In this document: positions 45,063 through 55,023 of the stretch, in pieces | How positions within the stretch are numbered: position 1 is the first letter of the stretch | Layout: every line of letters begins with the position of its first letter | Assembly: GCF_000151205.2 (NCBI RefSeq) | Contig: NC_016051.1 | Span: 1,736,001 to 1,800,000 of the forward strand | Direction: 5' to 3' | Source: Thermococcus sp. AM4 | GTDB lineage: Archaea; Methanobacteriota_B; Thermococci; Thermococcales; Thermococcaceae | DNA: 64,000 bases | The notes under the pieces: model-generated | Told to the model about the DNA's origin: nothing | The model's database searches: none | What the model saw: only the letters and a program-made list of their open reading frames with translations | Translations under genes and position numbers: made by a program

Positions 45063-46281
45063 GAGCCAATAAAAAGGCTAGCCCGAGTGGAATCAGCGTG
45101 CTCATGAAGTTCAGCTGGAAGCTTATCCCCGAGAGGTAGCCCCCAATCAAAGGCCCGACGACCCAGCCAAGGCTCATCATGGCGTTGAGCAGGCCCATTC
45201 CCTGAGCCCTCTCGCTCACCCTGACGTTCTGCGCCACGTAGGCGGAGGTCGAGTTTATTGTCAGAACCCACTTGACGCCCGAGAGGAAGGCTATTCCAAA
45301 GACGAGCCAGACGTTTCTAACGACGGCGTAGAGCAGGAAAGCCAAACCGTAACCCGCTATCGCTATCAGGTAAAACCTCTTCGCGCCGTGCCTGTCTATC
45401 AGCTTCCCGAGGAAGTAGCCGGTTAACGCCGCGGCGAGGCTCTCGATGCCGAAGATAACTCCAACGCTCCACTCGCCGAAGGTCTCCTTGAAGTAAACGG
45501 AGGAAACGCTGTAGAACTGCCCGCTGGCGACCATGACGAGGAAGACCGTGACGTAGAAGAGCCCGAGGTACCCGCGCATGAGCTTTCTGAAGGCCGAGCC
45601 CTTAACCGTTGCCCGCCAGCTTTCTCTACCCTCCTGCACGAGAATCATGCCTAGGATAGAACGTCGTCCGCTGGAGCGTTCGCGGATCAGGAGGACTATT
45701 CCAGCCGAGGCGAAGAGGAGAAGGCCCGAGATCAGGAAAAGTCTCCTCACGCCAAAAGATTTGACTATCGCGGAGCCGAGGAAGTTGCCGACCATGAAGC
45801 CGGCGTTCTCAATGGAGTTGAAGAGGCCGAATATCGAGCCGGCCCTCGTCGAGAGCTCTGAAATTAGTGCGGAGTGAGCTGGCATCATGGCTGAGCCAAA
45901 AATTCCCTGGAGAGTTCTGAGGATTAAAACGCCTGTTGCAGAGCCCACGAATGCCATCATCGCGTAGAAAAGCCCAAACGAGACTAAGCCGAAGGATATG
46001 AAGCCCTTCCTGTTGCCCGTTGAATCGGAGAGCCAGCCAAATGGGTACTGAAAGACCGTCGAGGTCAGGTTGAAGGCGACGCTTAGCAGTCCAACCATGA
46101 ACATGCTCGCGCCGAGGAGGCGCATGTAGACGCCGAGGTAAGGAAAGGCCATTCCAAAGGCAACGTTGGCAAGGAACATGGAGACGGCTAGTATAGCGAT
46201 GTTTCTGCGTTTGGTCTTTGTTACCGTGATCTTGGCCCTCTTCTCGCTGAGGCCCTGCGTTATTCTGGTCGTTTTCCTCAT
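45046..46281 (-). CDS. Major facilitator superfamily transporter
   Basis: A 411-residue protein with 12 predicted helices after a basic, 25-residue N-terminal tail ([16 protein letters not shown]). [12 protein letters not shown] between helices 2 and 3 and [13 protein letters not shown] between 8 and 9 are the classic MFS loop motifs. Likely a drug or metabolite efflux pump, substrate unknown. A TATA element (AGATTTAAATC, 46302-46312) only 21-31 bases upstream points to a leaderless or very short-leader mRNA. Confidence 0.9.
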   Translation of the reverse strand: MRKTTRITQGLSEKRAKITVTKTKRRNIAILAVSMFLANVAFGMAFPYLGVYMRLLGASMFMVGLLSVAFNLTSTVFQYPFGWLSDSTGNRKGFISFGLVSFGLFYAMMAFVGSATGVLILRTLQGIFGSAMMPAHSALISELSTRAGSIFGLFNSIENAGFMVGNFLGSAIVKSFGVRRLFLISGLLLFASAGIVLLIRERSSGRRSILGMILVQEGRESWRATVKGSAFRKLMRGYLGLFYVTVFLVMVASGQFYSVSSVYFKETFGEWSVGVIFGIESLAAALTGYFLGKLIDRHGAKRFYLIAIAGYGLAFLLYAVVRNVWLVFGIAFLSGVKWVLTINSTSAYVAQNVRVSERAQGMGLLNAMMSLGWVVGPLIGGYLSGISFQLNFMSTLIPLGLAFLLALRLPG

Positions 46282-46483
46282 GGCACAGTGGTCTCAACGT
46301 TTAGATTTAAATCTTTTTAGTCGATTTAGTTTGATTATCGAACTTACTACTGGTATTTGTGGCTAAAAACCAAACCTGCCTTTTTGTATTACGTTCTATG
46401 CCTGCACACAACTTGGGTGAAAATTTTTCGTTTTCGCGATACTGCAAAACGGCACTTTGTGTTATCTTTTTTGTCTGTATTAT

Positions 46484-46550
46484 CCCCATATTTGGGGGAG
46501 GTTATCCTCAATTTTGGGGAGATTCTAATTCAGCACGAAAACATTTATAA
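46484..46550 (+). promoter_or_regulatory. Protease promoter with two tandem palindromes
   Basis: CCCCA-TATT-TGGGG (46484-46497) and the imperfect copy CCTCA-ATTT-TGGGG (46506-46519) are spaced 22 bases centre to centre, two helical turns. They lie directly upstream of the TATA box TTTATAA (46544-46550). The protease ATG is at 46630, giving an approximately 55-base leader with GGTGATC. Position upstream of TATA suggests an activator or a wrapped dimeric regulator. The remaining part of 46282-46483 shows nothing else that I can support. Confidence 0.55.
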
Positions 46551-46629
46551 TGTCTTGAGTGTCCATTGTGGTACTGGAATGACGGGATATGGTCCCGGAC
46601 CCTTAGGATTAGACAAAGGTGATCGAAAG

Positions 46630-48633
46630 ATGAAGAAGGTTGTTATGTTGTTTGCCCTGGTGCTCGTCGGACTCATGATGGGTACCACAGCAGCGGCGCC
46701 CGCCCCGGCAGTCACCACTGGCTATTACGGTGACAAGGACTACGGTCTCCTGACTCCATCGCTCTTCAAGAAGATCCAGCATATGGGAATCAATCAGGAG
46801 ATAGAGACGATAATAATGTTCGACAGCCAGGCCGACAAGGAGAGGGCGGTTAGGGCCCTGAAGAATCTCGGCGTTGAAATAAAGTACAACTACCACATCA
46901 TCCCGGCATTGGCCGTTAAGATGAAGACCAAGGATCTTCTCCTCATATCCGGCCTCGCAAGGAGTGGTTTCTTTGGAAGCGTCCACGTTTCGGGAATCCA
47001 GTTCATTCAGGATGACTACAAGGTTAAGGTTGCCGTTGAGACCGAGGGCCTCGACGAGTCCGCCGCCCAGGTTATGGCCACCAACATGTGGAACCTCGGC
47101 TACGATGGCTCTGGAATAACAATCGCCATTATCGATACCGGTATCGACGCCTCCCACCCGGACCTTCAGGGTAAAGTCATCGGCTGGAAGGACCTCGTGA
47201 ACGGCAAGACCACCCCCTACGATGACCAGGGTCACGGAACCCACGTCGCTTCGATAGCCGCTGGAACCGGCGCAGCCAGCAACGGCAAGTACAAGGGCAT
47301 GGCCCCTGGAGCCAAGCTCGTTGGAATCAAGGTCCTCGGCGCTGACGGTTCCGGAAGCATATCTACTATAATTGAGGGTGTTGACTGGGCCGTCCAGAAC
47401 AAGGACAAGTACGGAATAAGGGTCATCAACCTCTCACTCGGCTCAAGCCAGAGCTCCGACGGTACCGACTCACTCAGCCAGGCCGTTAACAACGCCTGGG
47501 ACGCCGGAATAGTCGTCTGTGTCGCCGCTGGAAACAGCGGACCGGACAAGTACACGATCGGCTCCCCTGCCGCGGCCAGCAAGGTCATAACCGTCGGTGC
47601 CGTTGACAAGTACGACACGATAACTGACTTCTCCAGCAGGGGCCCGACCGCCGACGGCAGGCTCAAGCCAGAGGTCGTCGCTCCGGGTAACTGGATTATA
47701 GCTGCACGCGCCAGCGGAACCCAGCTCACCGACGTCACCATAGGCGACTACTACGTTGCCGCCCCGGGAACGAGCATGGCCACCCCGCACGTTGCGGGAA
47801 TCTCCGCCCTCATCCTCCAGGCCCACCCGAACTGGACACCGGACCAGGTTAAGAAGGCCCTCATCGAGACCGCTGACATAGTCAAGCCCGATGAAATAGC
47901 CGACATCGCCTACGGTGCCGGTAGGGTCAACGCCTACAAGGCTGCCCACTACGACAGCTACGCCAAGCTCACCTTCACCGGCTACGTTGCCGACAAGGGA
48001 ACCGAGACCCACGAGTTCACGATCAGCGGTGCCTCCTTCGTAACCGCGACCCTCTACTGGGACAACGCCAAGAGCGACCTCGACCTCTACCTCTACGACC
48101 CGAACGGCAACCAGGTGGACTACTCCTACACCGCCTACTACGGCTTCGAAAAGGTCGGCTACTACAACCCGAGCGCTGGAACCTGGACGGTAAAGGTCGT
48201 CAGCTACAGCGGCTCGGCCAACTACCAGGTTGACGTCGTCAGCGACGGCAGCCTTGGCCAGCCGAGCAGCGGTGGCGACAACGGAGGAACCGAGCCGGCT
48301 CCGCAGCCAGAGCCGCAGCCCCAGCCGACCGTTGACGAGAAGACCTTCACCGGAAGCGTCAGCTACCACAACTACAACGTCCACCAGATGACCGTCAACA
48401 GCGGCGCCACCAAGATAACCGGCGACCTCAGCGGAAGCAGCTACGACGACCTCGACCTCTACCTCTACGACAACAACCAGAACCTCGTGGACCGCTCCGA
48501 GAACTACGGCTCGAGCGAGCACGTCGAGTACAGCAACCCCGCCCCGGGAACCTGGTACTTCGTCGTCTACGCCTACGACACCTACTACTGGTCGGCCAGC
48601 TACCAGCTCGACGTTAAGGTCTACTACGGCTGA
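46630..48633 (+). CDS. Secreted subtilisin-like serine protease (Tk-SP-like)
   Basis: A 667-residue S8 protease. A signal peptide ([22 protein letters not shown]) is followed by a propeptide of about 110 residues. The catalytic domain has Asp in [14 protein letters not shown], His in [12 protein letters not shown], oxyanion Asn in AAGNSGPD and Ser in [12 protein letters not shown]. Behind it lie a jelly-roll/PPC-like domain ([20 protein letters not shown]) and, after a PQPEPQPQP linker, a second one ([13 protein letters not shown]). This domain order matches Tk-SP of T. kodakarensis. ATG 46630 follows GGTGATC; the long open frame upstream (from 46357) is promoter DNA. Confidence 0.95.
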   Translation: MKKVVMLFALVLVGLMMGTTAAAPAPAVTTGYYGDKDYGLLTPSLFKKIQHMGINQEIETIIMFDSQADKERAVRALKNLGVEIKYNYHIIPALAVKMKTKDLLLISGLARSGFFGSVHVSGIQFIQDDYKVKVAVETEGLDESAAQVMATNMWNLGYDGSGITIAIIDTGIDASHPDLQGKVIGWKDLVNGKTTPYDDQGHGTHVASIAAGTGAASNGKYKGMAPGAKLVGIKVLGADGSGSISTIIEGVDWAVQNKDKYGIRVINLSLGSSQSSDGTDSLSQAVNNAWDAGIVVCVAAGNSGPDKYTIGSPAAASKVITVGAVDKYDTITDFSSRGPTADGRLKPEVVAPGNWIIAARASGTQLTDVTIGDYYVAAPGTSMATPHVAGISALILQAHPNWTPDQVKKALIETADIVKPDEIADIAYGAGRVNAYKAAHYDSYAKLTFTGYVADKGTETHEFTISGASFVTATLYWDNAKSDLDLYLYDPNGNQVDYSYTAYYGFEKVGYYNPSAGTWTVKVVSYSGSANYQVDVVSDGSLGQPSSGGDNGGTEPAPQPEPQPQPTVDEKTFTGSVSYHNYNVHQMTVNSGATKITGDLSGSSYDDLDLYLYDNNQNLVDRSENYGSSEHVEYSNPAPGTWYFVVYAYDTYYWSASYQLDVKVYYG

Positions 48634-48677
48634 CAAACTTTTTATTCCCTTTTCCTCTTCTTCCTGAGGTGATCGTG

Positions 48678-50414
48678 ATGAAATACAAGGTTCTAGCGGT
48701 TACTCTGGCACTTCTGTTACTCCTCCCGTTGCCCTTAACTTCCGCATCGACCGTGGAGAAGCCCTACGTCTACGTTCCAACCGTTCCGGAGACCTCGCTG
48801 GCGGTCATCGCGCTGTACCATGCCGGCGATTACGCTCCTGTACTTGAAGGCTGCGAGTGGTTGATGGCGATAAAAACGCCCTTCGATTCGTGGGGCAGGG
48901 TTTACGGGGCGGAGCACGAGGCAAAGTTCACGGGTCTGGCTTTAATGGCCCTTATAAGAGGTGAAAGCATCGCCCGGGGGAGGTACACCGAGACGATAAA
49001 CGGCGCGGCGTACTGGCTCATATTCAAACAGAAGCCCGACGGTTCGTGGGAGGACTACCTCGGCACTGCCATAGCGGTTGCAGCCCTTGAGGAGTTCATC
49101 AACAGTAAGTACGTCGATCCCAACATGCCCAGGCTGAGGGATCAGGCCAAAAAGGCCGTCGAGAGGGGAAGGGCCTGGCTGTCCCTTCACAGGCCGAAAA
49201 CCGATGCAGAATTCGCCTTCGGTGCGATTGCACTCAGGAATCGCGATCTGGCCGAGGAGATGAACGAGACCGCCTTCAAGTACTTTGCACTCTCCTACCT
49301 TGGATCCCACCCGGAGGTGCCCTCCAACTATTCACCGAAGGGCCCCCTTGAAACCGCGCTGTTACTCTACGCAACGGGAGATGAAAAGTACCTGAAAGAA
49401 CTCCTGAGTATGGAGCACTTCGGTTTCTGGGGAACGCTCCGCTACAATCCGGTTGAGCTCCTTGAGGCCTCTTACGTCAGCGGATTTGGAAATCTGAAGG
49501 AGATAGCCTGCCCGTATCTGGAGCAGATTCAGCCCCAGCTGCGGTTTGACTGGGAGAGGGTCGTCTACGCCAAGTACTTCCTCTCCTGCGGCATGGAGGT
49601 TGAGCTCCCCAATGAGAGTGCTTACCCCTCACTGAAGGCCTGGCAGATAGCGGAGATAGCGAGGATAAAGGCGATCCTGGGGAGGCCTTATACCCGGGAA
49701 GTGAACTACCTGCTGAACCACAGAAACGGCACTGGATGGGGTGACTTCTACAACACCGAGTACGTGGTTTGGGTGCTCCACAGCCTCAACGTTACCCTGA
49801 ACTACTCACCAATACTGGATTCCCTGGAGAAAGGGCTGACGAACACCTCCCCCACATACTACTACGCATACGCCCTCATCGTCTTCAAGGAGTTCGGACG
49901 GGAGAATGCCCTCAACAGAACCCTTGAGATCCTCAGGGAACGCGAGAGCCCTGAGGGCGGCTGGGGATACTCCCCTGGAGCCCCGGCGGGAATAAAGTCC
50001 ACCTCGACCGTTCTGTGGGGGCTTGAGAGTGCCGGTCTCTTCAATACGGATCTCTACAGAAAGGGGTGGCACTTCCTCAAGAGGGTTCTCTACGCTAAGA
50101 TCCCGGTGCCCGAGAAGAGCGACGGTATTCTAAGGGTCGAGAACGCGACCCTGCTCAGGATCAGGAACGGCGAATACGTTGGAAACGCGAGTTCAACCGT
50201 GGAGACGGACTCGCTCGATGGCGTTGTGTACATATACACGCCGAAGAACCCCCTCATTGTGAGGGCCGTTCCGCTGGCAGGTTTCAGGGCCGAGAACCCA
50301 TGGCGGAGCGAAAAAAGACAGTATATAGCCCTGATCAGCATCGTCCTGATCTTGGGTTTGGCTTTTTACGGCATCGTGCTCTTCGAAAACAGGAGGAGAA
50401 GGGGGAAGAGGTGA
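48678..50414 (+). CDS. Secreted, membrane-anchored alpha/alpha-toroid protein (terpene-cyclase/prenyltransferase-like fold)
   Basis: A 578-residue protein with signal peptide (VLAVTLALLLLLPLPLTSA) and C-terminal helix (YIALISIVLILGLAFYGIVLF) before an RRRRGKR tail. The body carries repeated helical motifs with GSWxDYLGTA, GTGWGDFYNTEYVVWVLHSL and EGGWGYSPGAPAGIKSTSTVLWGL. This QW-like pattern is the one seen in alpha/alpha-toroid folds (squalene cyclase, protein prenyltransferase, alpha-2-macroglobulin thioester domain). The cyclase DxDD acid motif is not seen. It starts 44 bases after the protease, with GAGGTGATC upstream, so the two may act together outside the cell. Confidence 0.72.
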   Translation: MKYKVLAVTLALLLLLPLPLTSASTVEKPYVYVPTVPETSLAVIALYHAGDYAPVLEGCEWLMAIKTPFDSWGRVYGAEHEAKFTGLALMALIRGESIARGRYTETINGAAYWLIFKQKPDGSWEDYLGTAIAVAALEEFINSKYVDPNMPRLRDQAKKAVERGRAWLSLHRPKTDAEFAFGAIALRNRDLAEEMNETAFKYFALSYLGSHPEVPSNYSPKGPLETALLLYATGDEKYLKELLSMEHFGFWGTLRYNPVELLEASYVSGFGNLKEIACPYLEQIQPQLRFDWERVVYAKYFLSCGMEVELPNESAYPSLKAWQIAEIARIKAILGRPYTREVNYLLNHRNGTGWGDFYNTEYVVWVLHSLNVTLNYSPILDSLEKGLTNTSPTYYYAYALIVFKEFGRENALNRTLEILRERESPEGGWGYSPGAPAGIKSTSTVLWGLESAGLFNTDLYRKGWHFLKRVLYAKIPVPEKSDGILRVENATLLRIRNGEYVGNASSTVETDSLDGVVYIYTPKNPLIVRAVPLAGFRAENPWRSEKRQYIALISIVLILGLAFYGIVLFENRRRRGKR

Positions 50415-50426
50415 CCCCTTTATTTT

Positions 50427-51482
50427 TCATGTTGTGGAAGCTTCCTCGTCGTTGTAAAGCTCGTCGCCAACTGTTATTTCGTCCTCAAAGCCCCTCGAGC
50501 CATCAAGCGTCTGGATCCTGAACATGTAGCTCTTGTACCAGTTGTAAGAGGGCTTGACCTTGACCGGGAGAAGCCTCCAAGCCCTGGTTTCTTCCACGTA
50601 GCCCCAGTTGACGTACTCGTTGAAGTTCCTGATGATGTCGGTTATGACGACGTTGAACTCGTTGAGGAGCAAGCGCTGAATCTCGCGCCACTTGTCGAGC
50701 GAGCTTTCCCTTCTCGTTATGCCGAAGTAGCCGGCGCAGCCTGGTCCCTTGAGGGTCGCGATTCCCCTGCCGACGAAGGCCCTTATGGCCTCGACCGTCT
50801 CGGGTGGGTCGGTGATGAATGTGTCGAACTTGTGGAGCGCGTAGTCAGGCAGGGGCTTCCTGAGGTCGAAGGTGAATATCTCGATGTTCTCGTAGCCGAT
50901 TTCATCCGCGACCTTCTCGATGAACTTTATCAGCCTCTCGTCGATGTCGAGAACGGCTATCCTCTTGGGTAGACCGCTGAGCATGAGTGCCACGCTGGTT
51001 AGATCGTCGTCGCCCAGAACGAAGACCTCCTTGTTCTCCAGGTCGCCCCTCGTGTGCATCAGGGCTATCCTTGCCACGGTTGTCTCGGGGGTAACGTAGG
51101 CCTGATCGAACTGGTGAACCGGTTCGGGCCTGTCCCTGACCATCTCCTTGAACTCCGCGAGGAGGTCACCGAATGCGTCAAGCTCAACCGTCCTGCCGGC
51201 GCAGTGCGAGCAGGTGTAATCGGCCCTCGCCCCGATCCCGTACTTCTCCACCAGTTGCTTCCCGCTCTCCGTGAGGATAACCTCACCGTCCTTGAAGGTC
51301 ACGTAGCCGAGCTCGTGAAGGGCTGTAACGACTGCAATGACAAGCGGAAGCGGTTCTTCGCTGAGATCAACAACCCTCCAGACGTCCCCACTCGCCTGAA
51401 TGGCAGACAGAACGTTCTCTATGGTTCTCTCGTAGACGGGGATGCTCGTCTTGGCCTTAACCCTCTCAATTATCTCCTTCAT
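50427..51482 (-). CDS. bpsA: N4-bis(aminopropyl)spermidine synthase (branched-chain polyamine synthase)
   Basis: A 351-residue aminopropyltransferase of the BpsA (formerly DUF43) family. An N-terminal winged-helix-like region and a zinc-like YTCSHCAGRTV precede the Rossmann core. The core contains VFVLGDDDLTSVALML, AVLDIDERLI and the catalytic DTFITDPPET. BpsA makes branched pentaamines that stabilise nucleic acids at high temperature, a thermophile marker. GGAGGGGTTCAAG precedes the ATG. The divergent PP-loop gene starts 100 bases away. Confidence 0.95.
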   Translation of the reverse strand: MKEIIERVKAKTSIPVYERTIENVLSAIQASGDVWRVVDLSEEPLPLVIAVVTALHELGYVTFKDGEVILTESGKQLVEKYGIGARADYTCSHCAGRTVELDAFGDLLAEFKEMVRDRPEPVHQFDQAYVTPETTVARIALMHTRGDLENKEVFVLGDDDLTSVALMLSGLPKRIAVLDIDERLIKFIEKVADEIGYENIEIFTFDLRKPLPDYALHKFDTFITDPPETVEAIRAFVGRGIATLKGPGCAGYFGITRRESSLDKWREIQRLLLNEFNVVITDIIRNFNEYVNWGYVEETRAWRLLPVKVKPSYNWYKSYMFRIQTLDGSRGFEDEITVGDELYNDEEASTT

Positions 51483-51582
51483 CTTGAACCCCTCCAGAAG
51501 GATTTTTGTTCGTGAACGAGTCTATCGGGCCTCTTTTAAGGTTTTCCCGAGAACTTTTAAACTCCCCTTCCTGAGCGTTATT

Positions 51583-52320
51583 ATGCTCGCCCCGATCGAA
51601 GACGAGGTAAAGCGCTACCGTCTCCGCTACAACCTTGAGGCCCTCGAGCGCGTGAGGGGAGCGATAGGCGAGAGCGCGTATTCACGCTTGAAGGAGCTAA
51701 TCCTCTTTCGCCTCGAAGGAAGGGAGTTTGAACGAAGACCAACGGGCGTTAAAGTGGCGGTGGCCTTTTCAGCAGGCTCCGACAGCACCGCAACGCTGAA
51801 AATCCTGCGCTGGGCGGGCTTTGACGTCGTCCCAATAACCGCAAAACTGCCTCAGATGGGCGAAAAAACCCTCCAGAAGGTTCGCTCAGAGAAGGCTTTA
51901 CTCGTCGATGTGCCGGGATACGAGGAGACAATGAGGGAACTCATCGAAAAGGGCGCGCCGATATGCGGCCGCTGTCACTCAATGGTCATGGAAGCCGTTG
52001 AGAGAAAGGCGAGGGGACTCGGTATTGGGATCCTCTCAACCGGCGATATGCTCAGCTCGGGCCTGATTTCGATTTACGAGAAGGACGGCATCGTTATCCT
52101 CAACTTTCCCGCCTTTCTCGCCCTTGACAAGGGAGAGATCATCGAGATAATCGGCGGAGAATACAGGTTAAGCTTCGGCTGTCCCCTCCTGTGGGAGCTC
52201 TTCAGGCGAGCCCCTTCAACGAAGCGTTTGGCCCTTCAGAGAGTTCTCAGGGAGACGCGCGCGAGGGCGTTGAGTCCGGAAATGGCCGTCGAGCTGATGG
52301 GGGACGTTCTCCTCCGTTAG
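51583..52320 (+). CDS. PP-loop superfamily ATPase
   Basis: A 245-residue protein with the N-type ATP pyrophosphatase loop VAFSAGSDSTATL (about residues 60-72). Cys pairs (PICGRCHSMV) recall tRNA-thiolation or nucleotide-amidation enzymes of the TtuA/Ncs6 or QueC group. Exact substrate unknown. ATG 51583 is preferred over a longer frame beginning at 51442 inside bpsA. The TATA-like AACTTTTAAACT (51551-51562) stands about 25 bases upstream, so the mRNA may be nearly leaderless. Confidence 0.8.
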   Translation: MLAPIEDEVKRYRLRYNLEALERVRGAIGESAYSRLKELILFRLEGREFERRPTGVKVAVAFSAGSDSTATLKILRWAGFDVVPITAKLPQMGEKTLQKVRSEKALLVDVPGYEETMRELIEKGAPICGRCHSMVMEAVERKARGLGIGILSTGDMLSSGLISIYEKDGIVILNFPAFLALDKGEIIEIIGGEYRLSFGCPLLWELFRRAPSTKRLALQRVLRETRARALSPEMAVELMGDVLLR

Positions 52321-52380
52321 TTCCCAACTTTGACCCAAAAGGTTTAAATGTGTAGTTCTTAAGTTGGAGCGGTGGTGAGC

Positions 52381-52911
52381 ATGGTTACGAAGGAAGAGGT
52401 TGAAAAGGTCGTAAAATCCGTCGTTGATGAGAAGTTCATTCGCTCAATCGAGGTTGACGAAAAGGGGAACGTAACAGTTACACTTGCCAAAGACACGCCC
52501 GATATAGACAACGTCCTCATAAAGCTCCACTCAGAGCTCGGAAAGCTCGACGGGGTCGGCCTTATAACCATCAACCGCGAGAGGGAAGTTAAGGAGGCTG
52601 GAGACGTCAAGATAACCGAGGAGATGATACTCGAGAAGCTCAAGGAGGTCATAGACCCCGAGATTGGCATCGACGTCGTCAACCTCGGCCTCATCTACGA
52701 TCTGAAGGTCAACCCCGACAACACTGTTTACGTCAAGATGACGATGACAACACCGGGCTGTCCTCTCACCATGTGGATTCTCAGGGCCGTTGAGGACAAA
52801 ATCCTCGAGATTCCGGGCGTTAAGGACGCGGAAATCGAACTAACCTTTGACCCGCCGTGGACGCCGGACAGAATCAGCCCCGAGTACAAAAAGAGGCTTG
52901 GTCTTTACTGA
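52381..52911 (+). CDS. DUF59/MIP18-family iron-sulfur assembly protein
   Basis: A 176-residue protein. The C-terminal 105 residues are a DUF59 domain with ITEEMILEKLKEVIDPEIGIDVVNLGLIYD and a conserved Cys in MTMTTPGCPLT, and end with DPPWTPDRISPE. The N-terminal 75 residues (EEVEKVVKSVVDEKFIRSIEVD...) look like a shorter relative of the same fold without the Cys. SufT/MIP18 relatives assist Fe-S maturation. ATG 52381 is chosen after GGTGGTGAGC. It is followed by the ferredoxin gene 131 bases on. Confidence 0.85.
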   Translation: MVTKEEVEKVVKSVVDEKFIRSIEVDEKGNVTVTLAKDTPDIDNVLIKLHSELGKLDGVGLITINREREVKEAGDVKITEEMILEKLKEVIDPEIGIDVVNLGLIYDLKVNPDNTVYVKMTMTTPGCPLTMWILRAVEDKILEIPGVKDAEIELTFDPPWTPDRISPEYKKRLGLY

Positions 52912-52919
52912 CCAATCAC

Positions 52920-52950
52920 CACCTCACATGTTCATTGAGGTGCTTTGTTC
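52920..52950 (+). terminator. Hairpin with T-rich tail after the DUF59 gene
   Basis: CACCTCA (52920-52926) and TGAGGTG (52936-52942) form a 7-bp stem with a 9-base loop, followed by CTTTGTTC. The position right after a stop codon and before a separate TATA-bearing promoter fits a transcription end. Archaeal termination depends mainly on T-runs, so this is tentative. Confidence 0.4.
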
Positions 52951-53036
52951 ATCCCTTTTCTACGTATCTTTGCCCCCCTCTGCCCGTTTCCCCGACGAAA
53001 ACTTTATATTGGCCGGAGTTCACTTAAATGCGGTGA

Positions 53037-53234
<198 letters not shown>

Positions 53235-53318
53235 AGGCCTCTCTTTCCTATTCCCTGTTGGGCTTTTCTGCGGGATTGTTGGACAATAAGAAGTTAAAGA
53301 AAAGTTCAAAAGAAAAGT

Positions 53319-54491
53319 TCATTCAAGGCTCAGCTTGAACCTCTCGGCCTGCTCAAGGACATACTCCCTTATCTCCCTTGCCTTCGGGAGCTCGGCCACG
53401 ATCTCGCCGTTCTCGATGAGGGGCTGTAGGAGCGGCTCTACTTTAGCTCCGCAGACTGGACAGCGTTCGAGCTTTTTCTCTGCCGGAACTCGGTGGTAGT
53501 GGCCGTTCTCACAGCGGTATATCTGCTTCCTTCCGCTCAGCTTCCCGCGCTTCGTTATCGGCTTCCCCTCAACCTCAACGATGTCGAGGGAAAAGTCTAC
53601 CGGCTTTGCGCTCGCTATCGCAGAACCGACGCCGAAGGCGTCTGCAACGTCAACGATTTCCCTTATGCTCTCCTCGTCTAGCCCACCGCTCACGAAAATC
53701 TTCACCCAGTCGTAGCCCCTTAAGTTAAGCTCCCAGCGGACCTCCTCGATTATCTTCCTGAAGTTGCCCCTCCTCGAGCCCGGTGTGTCGAGCCTTACCG
53801 CTGTCAGCCTCTCACCCAGAGCCTCGGCCGCCATCAGCGCCTCGAACTTCTCGTCGCAGAGCGTATCAACGAGAGCCGTCCTCGGGACTTCGGGCTCGAC
53901 GACCTCGTCAAAGTACTTCCAGGCCTTCACCTGGTCACCGACTGTGAGTATTAACGCGTGGGGCATGGTTCCAACGGGCTTCTCCCCGATCATCTCAGCC
54001 CCAAGAACACCGCTCACACCGTCGCAACCACCTATGAAGGCCGCTCTGTCAATCATTGGCGCTATGGCCGGGTGCATGTGCCTTATTCCAAATGAGTAGA
54101 CCGGCTTGAAGTTCGCGGCAATCTTTATCCTCAAGGCGGCCGTCGCTATCCCGCTTGCCTGGCTGAGCATTCCGAGTAGAGCTGTTTCATAGACTCCGAA
54201 CTCCTCGTAGTAGCCTTCAATCTGGAGAACCGGCTCATAGGGGTGGAATATCGTTCCTTCTCTCATCGCGTAGACGTTCACCGGTAAACCTTCGAGGAGC
54301 TTTGCTACCTCTTCGATTCCCGCGAGAACGCCCCACTTCCATCCCCTTGGAAGGGAAGTCGTCGTGACGTCGGCGAAAACCTTCCTGTGGATTCCCTTCT
54401 CGGTCAGTATCTTCTTCGTTCGAATGAAGTAGACGTCCGTCGTCTTTCCAGCCTTTATATCCTCTTCGTGAGCGATGTAAAAGCTCCTCAT
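53319..54491 (-). CDS. pncB: Nicotinate phosphoribosyltransferase
   Basis: A 390-residue enzyme forming nicotinate mononucleotide. Family features are REGTIFHPYEPVLQIEG, the loop AFIGGCDGVSGVLGAEMI, AVRLDTPGSRRGNFRKI and VSGGLDEESIREI. The end carries a Zn-ribbon-like CENGHY...CPVCGA, an extra not found in many bacterial PncB. ATG 54491 follows GGTGAGACC on the minus strand; an in-frame GTG-type extension to 54590 lies across the divergent promoter and is rejected. Confidence 0.94.
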   Translation of the reverse strand: MRSFYIAHEEDIKAGKTTDVYFIRTKKILTEKGIHRKVFADVTTTSLPRGWKWGVLAGIEEVAKLLEGLPVNVYAMREGTIFHPYEPVLQIEGYYEEFGVYETALLGMLSQASGIATAALRIKIAANFKPVYSFGIRHMHPAIAPMIDRAAFIGGCDGVSGVLGAEMIGEKPVGTMPHALILTVGDQVKAWKYFDEVVEPEVPRTALVDTLCDEKFEALMAAEALGERLTAVRLDTPGSRRGNFRKIIEEVRWELNLRGYDWVKIFVSGGLDEESIREIVDVADAFGVGSAIASAKPVDFSLDIVEVEGKPITKRGKLSGRKQIYRCENGHYHRVPAEKKLERCPVCGAKVEPLLQPLIENGEIVAELPKAREIREYVLEQAERFKLSLE

Positions 54492-54576
54492 CGGTCTCAC
54501 CTGCTTAAAACTTCCCGTGTGTTGATTTAAGGATTTCCTCGGAACCCCTATATATCCCGGCTTCCAAGTGATTGAG

Positions 54577-55023
54577 ATGAGGGCCTGCATCGTCTACGGA
54601 ACAAAACGCGGGGCAACGGCAAAGGTTGCAAAGCTCATAGGGGAAACGCTTCGAGGTCTCGGGGCCGAGGTTATTGTAAAGCCCGTTCAAGAGTTTTCCA
54701 TCGAGGACTGCGACCTTGTGGTAGTCGGCACGCCGATTTACTACGAGCGTCCCCTGCCAGAGGTCATGCGATTCCTTGATGAAAACGAAGGTCTGGAAGG
54801 TAAAAAGGTTGCAGTGTTTATCCTGTGCATCGTCAGCAGGTTCGGAAAATTGGGAAGGGCTTACACCGAGAGGCAGTACGTGAGGAAGGTCCTCGAGCAC
54901 TTACGCACGGAGCCAGTATCGGTGAAAGTCTTTGAGGGCTGGATTCTGTCGGAGAGGGAGGTTACACTGAGGAAGGCCCGGCTATGGGCTAAAGAGCTCT
55001 GGTCGCTGATGTCTAAACGCTAA
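54577..55023 (+). CDS. Flavodoxin-like protein (HemG-type)
   Basis: A 148-residue flavodoxin-fold protein. MRACIVYGTKRGATAKVAKLI contains the FMN phosphate loop, VVVGTPIYYERPLPE the second flavin loop, and the Trp-rich C-terminus follows. The resemblance is to flavodoxin-domain HemG-like proteins; a heme role is not implied. The TATA box CTATATATCC (54547-54556) is only about 21-30 bases before ATG 54577, so the mRNA is probably leaderless. It overlaps the convergent next gene by 11 bases. Confidence 0.82.
   Translation: MRACIVYGTKRGATAKVAKLIGETLRGLGAEVIVKPVQEFSIEDCDLVVVGTPIYYERPLPEVMRFLDENEGLEGKKVAVFILCIVSRFGKLGRAYTERQYVRKVLEHLRTEPVSVKVFEGWILSEREVTLRKARLWAKELWSLMSKR

Noticed and set aside
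46357-46629. Long in-frame extension upstream of the subtilisin, giving a 758-residue protein
   Set aside because: It crosses the TATA box and tandem palindromes, would precede a perfect signal peptide, and ATG 46630 has a good GGTGATC RBS.
47470-48636. 388-residue minus-strand frame under the protease
   Set aside because: Val/Gly-rich shadow of the PPC and catalytic domains, with no family similarity.
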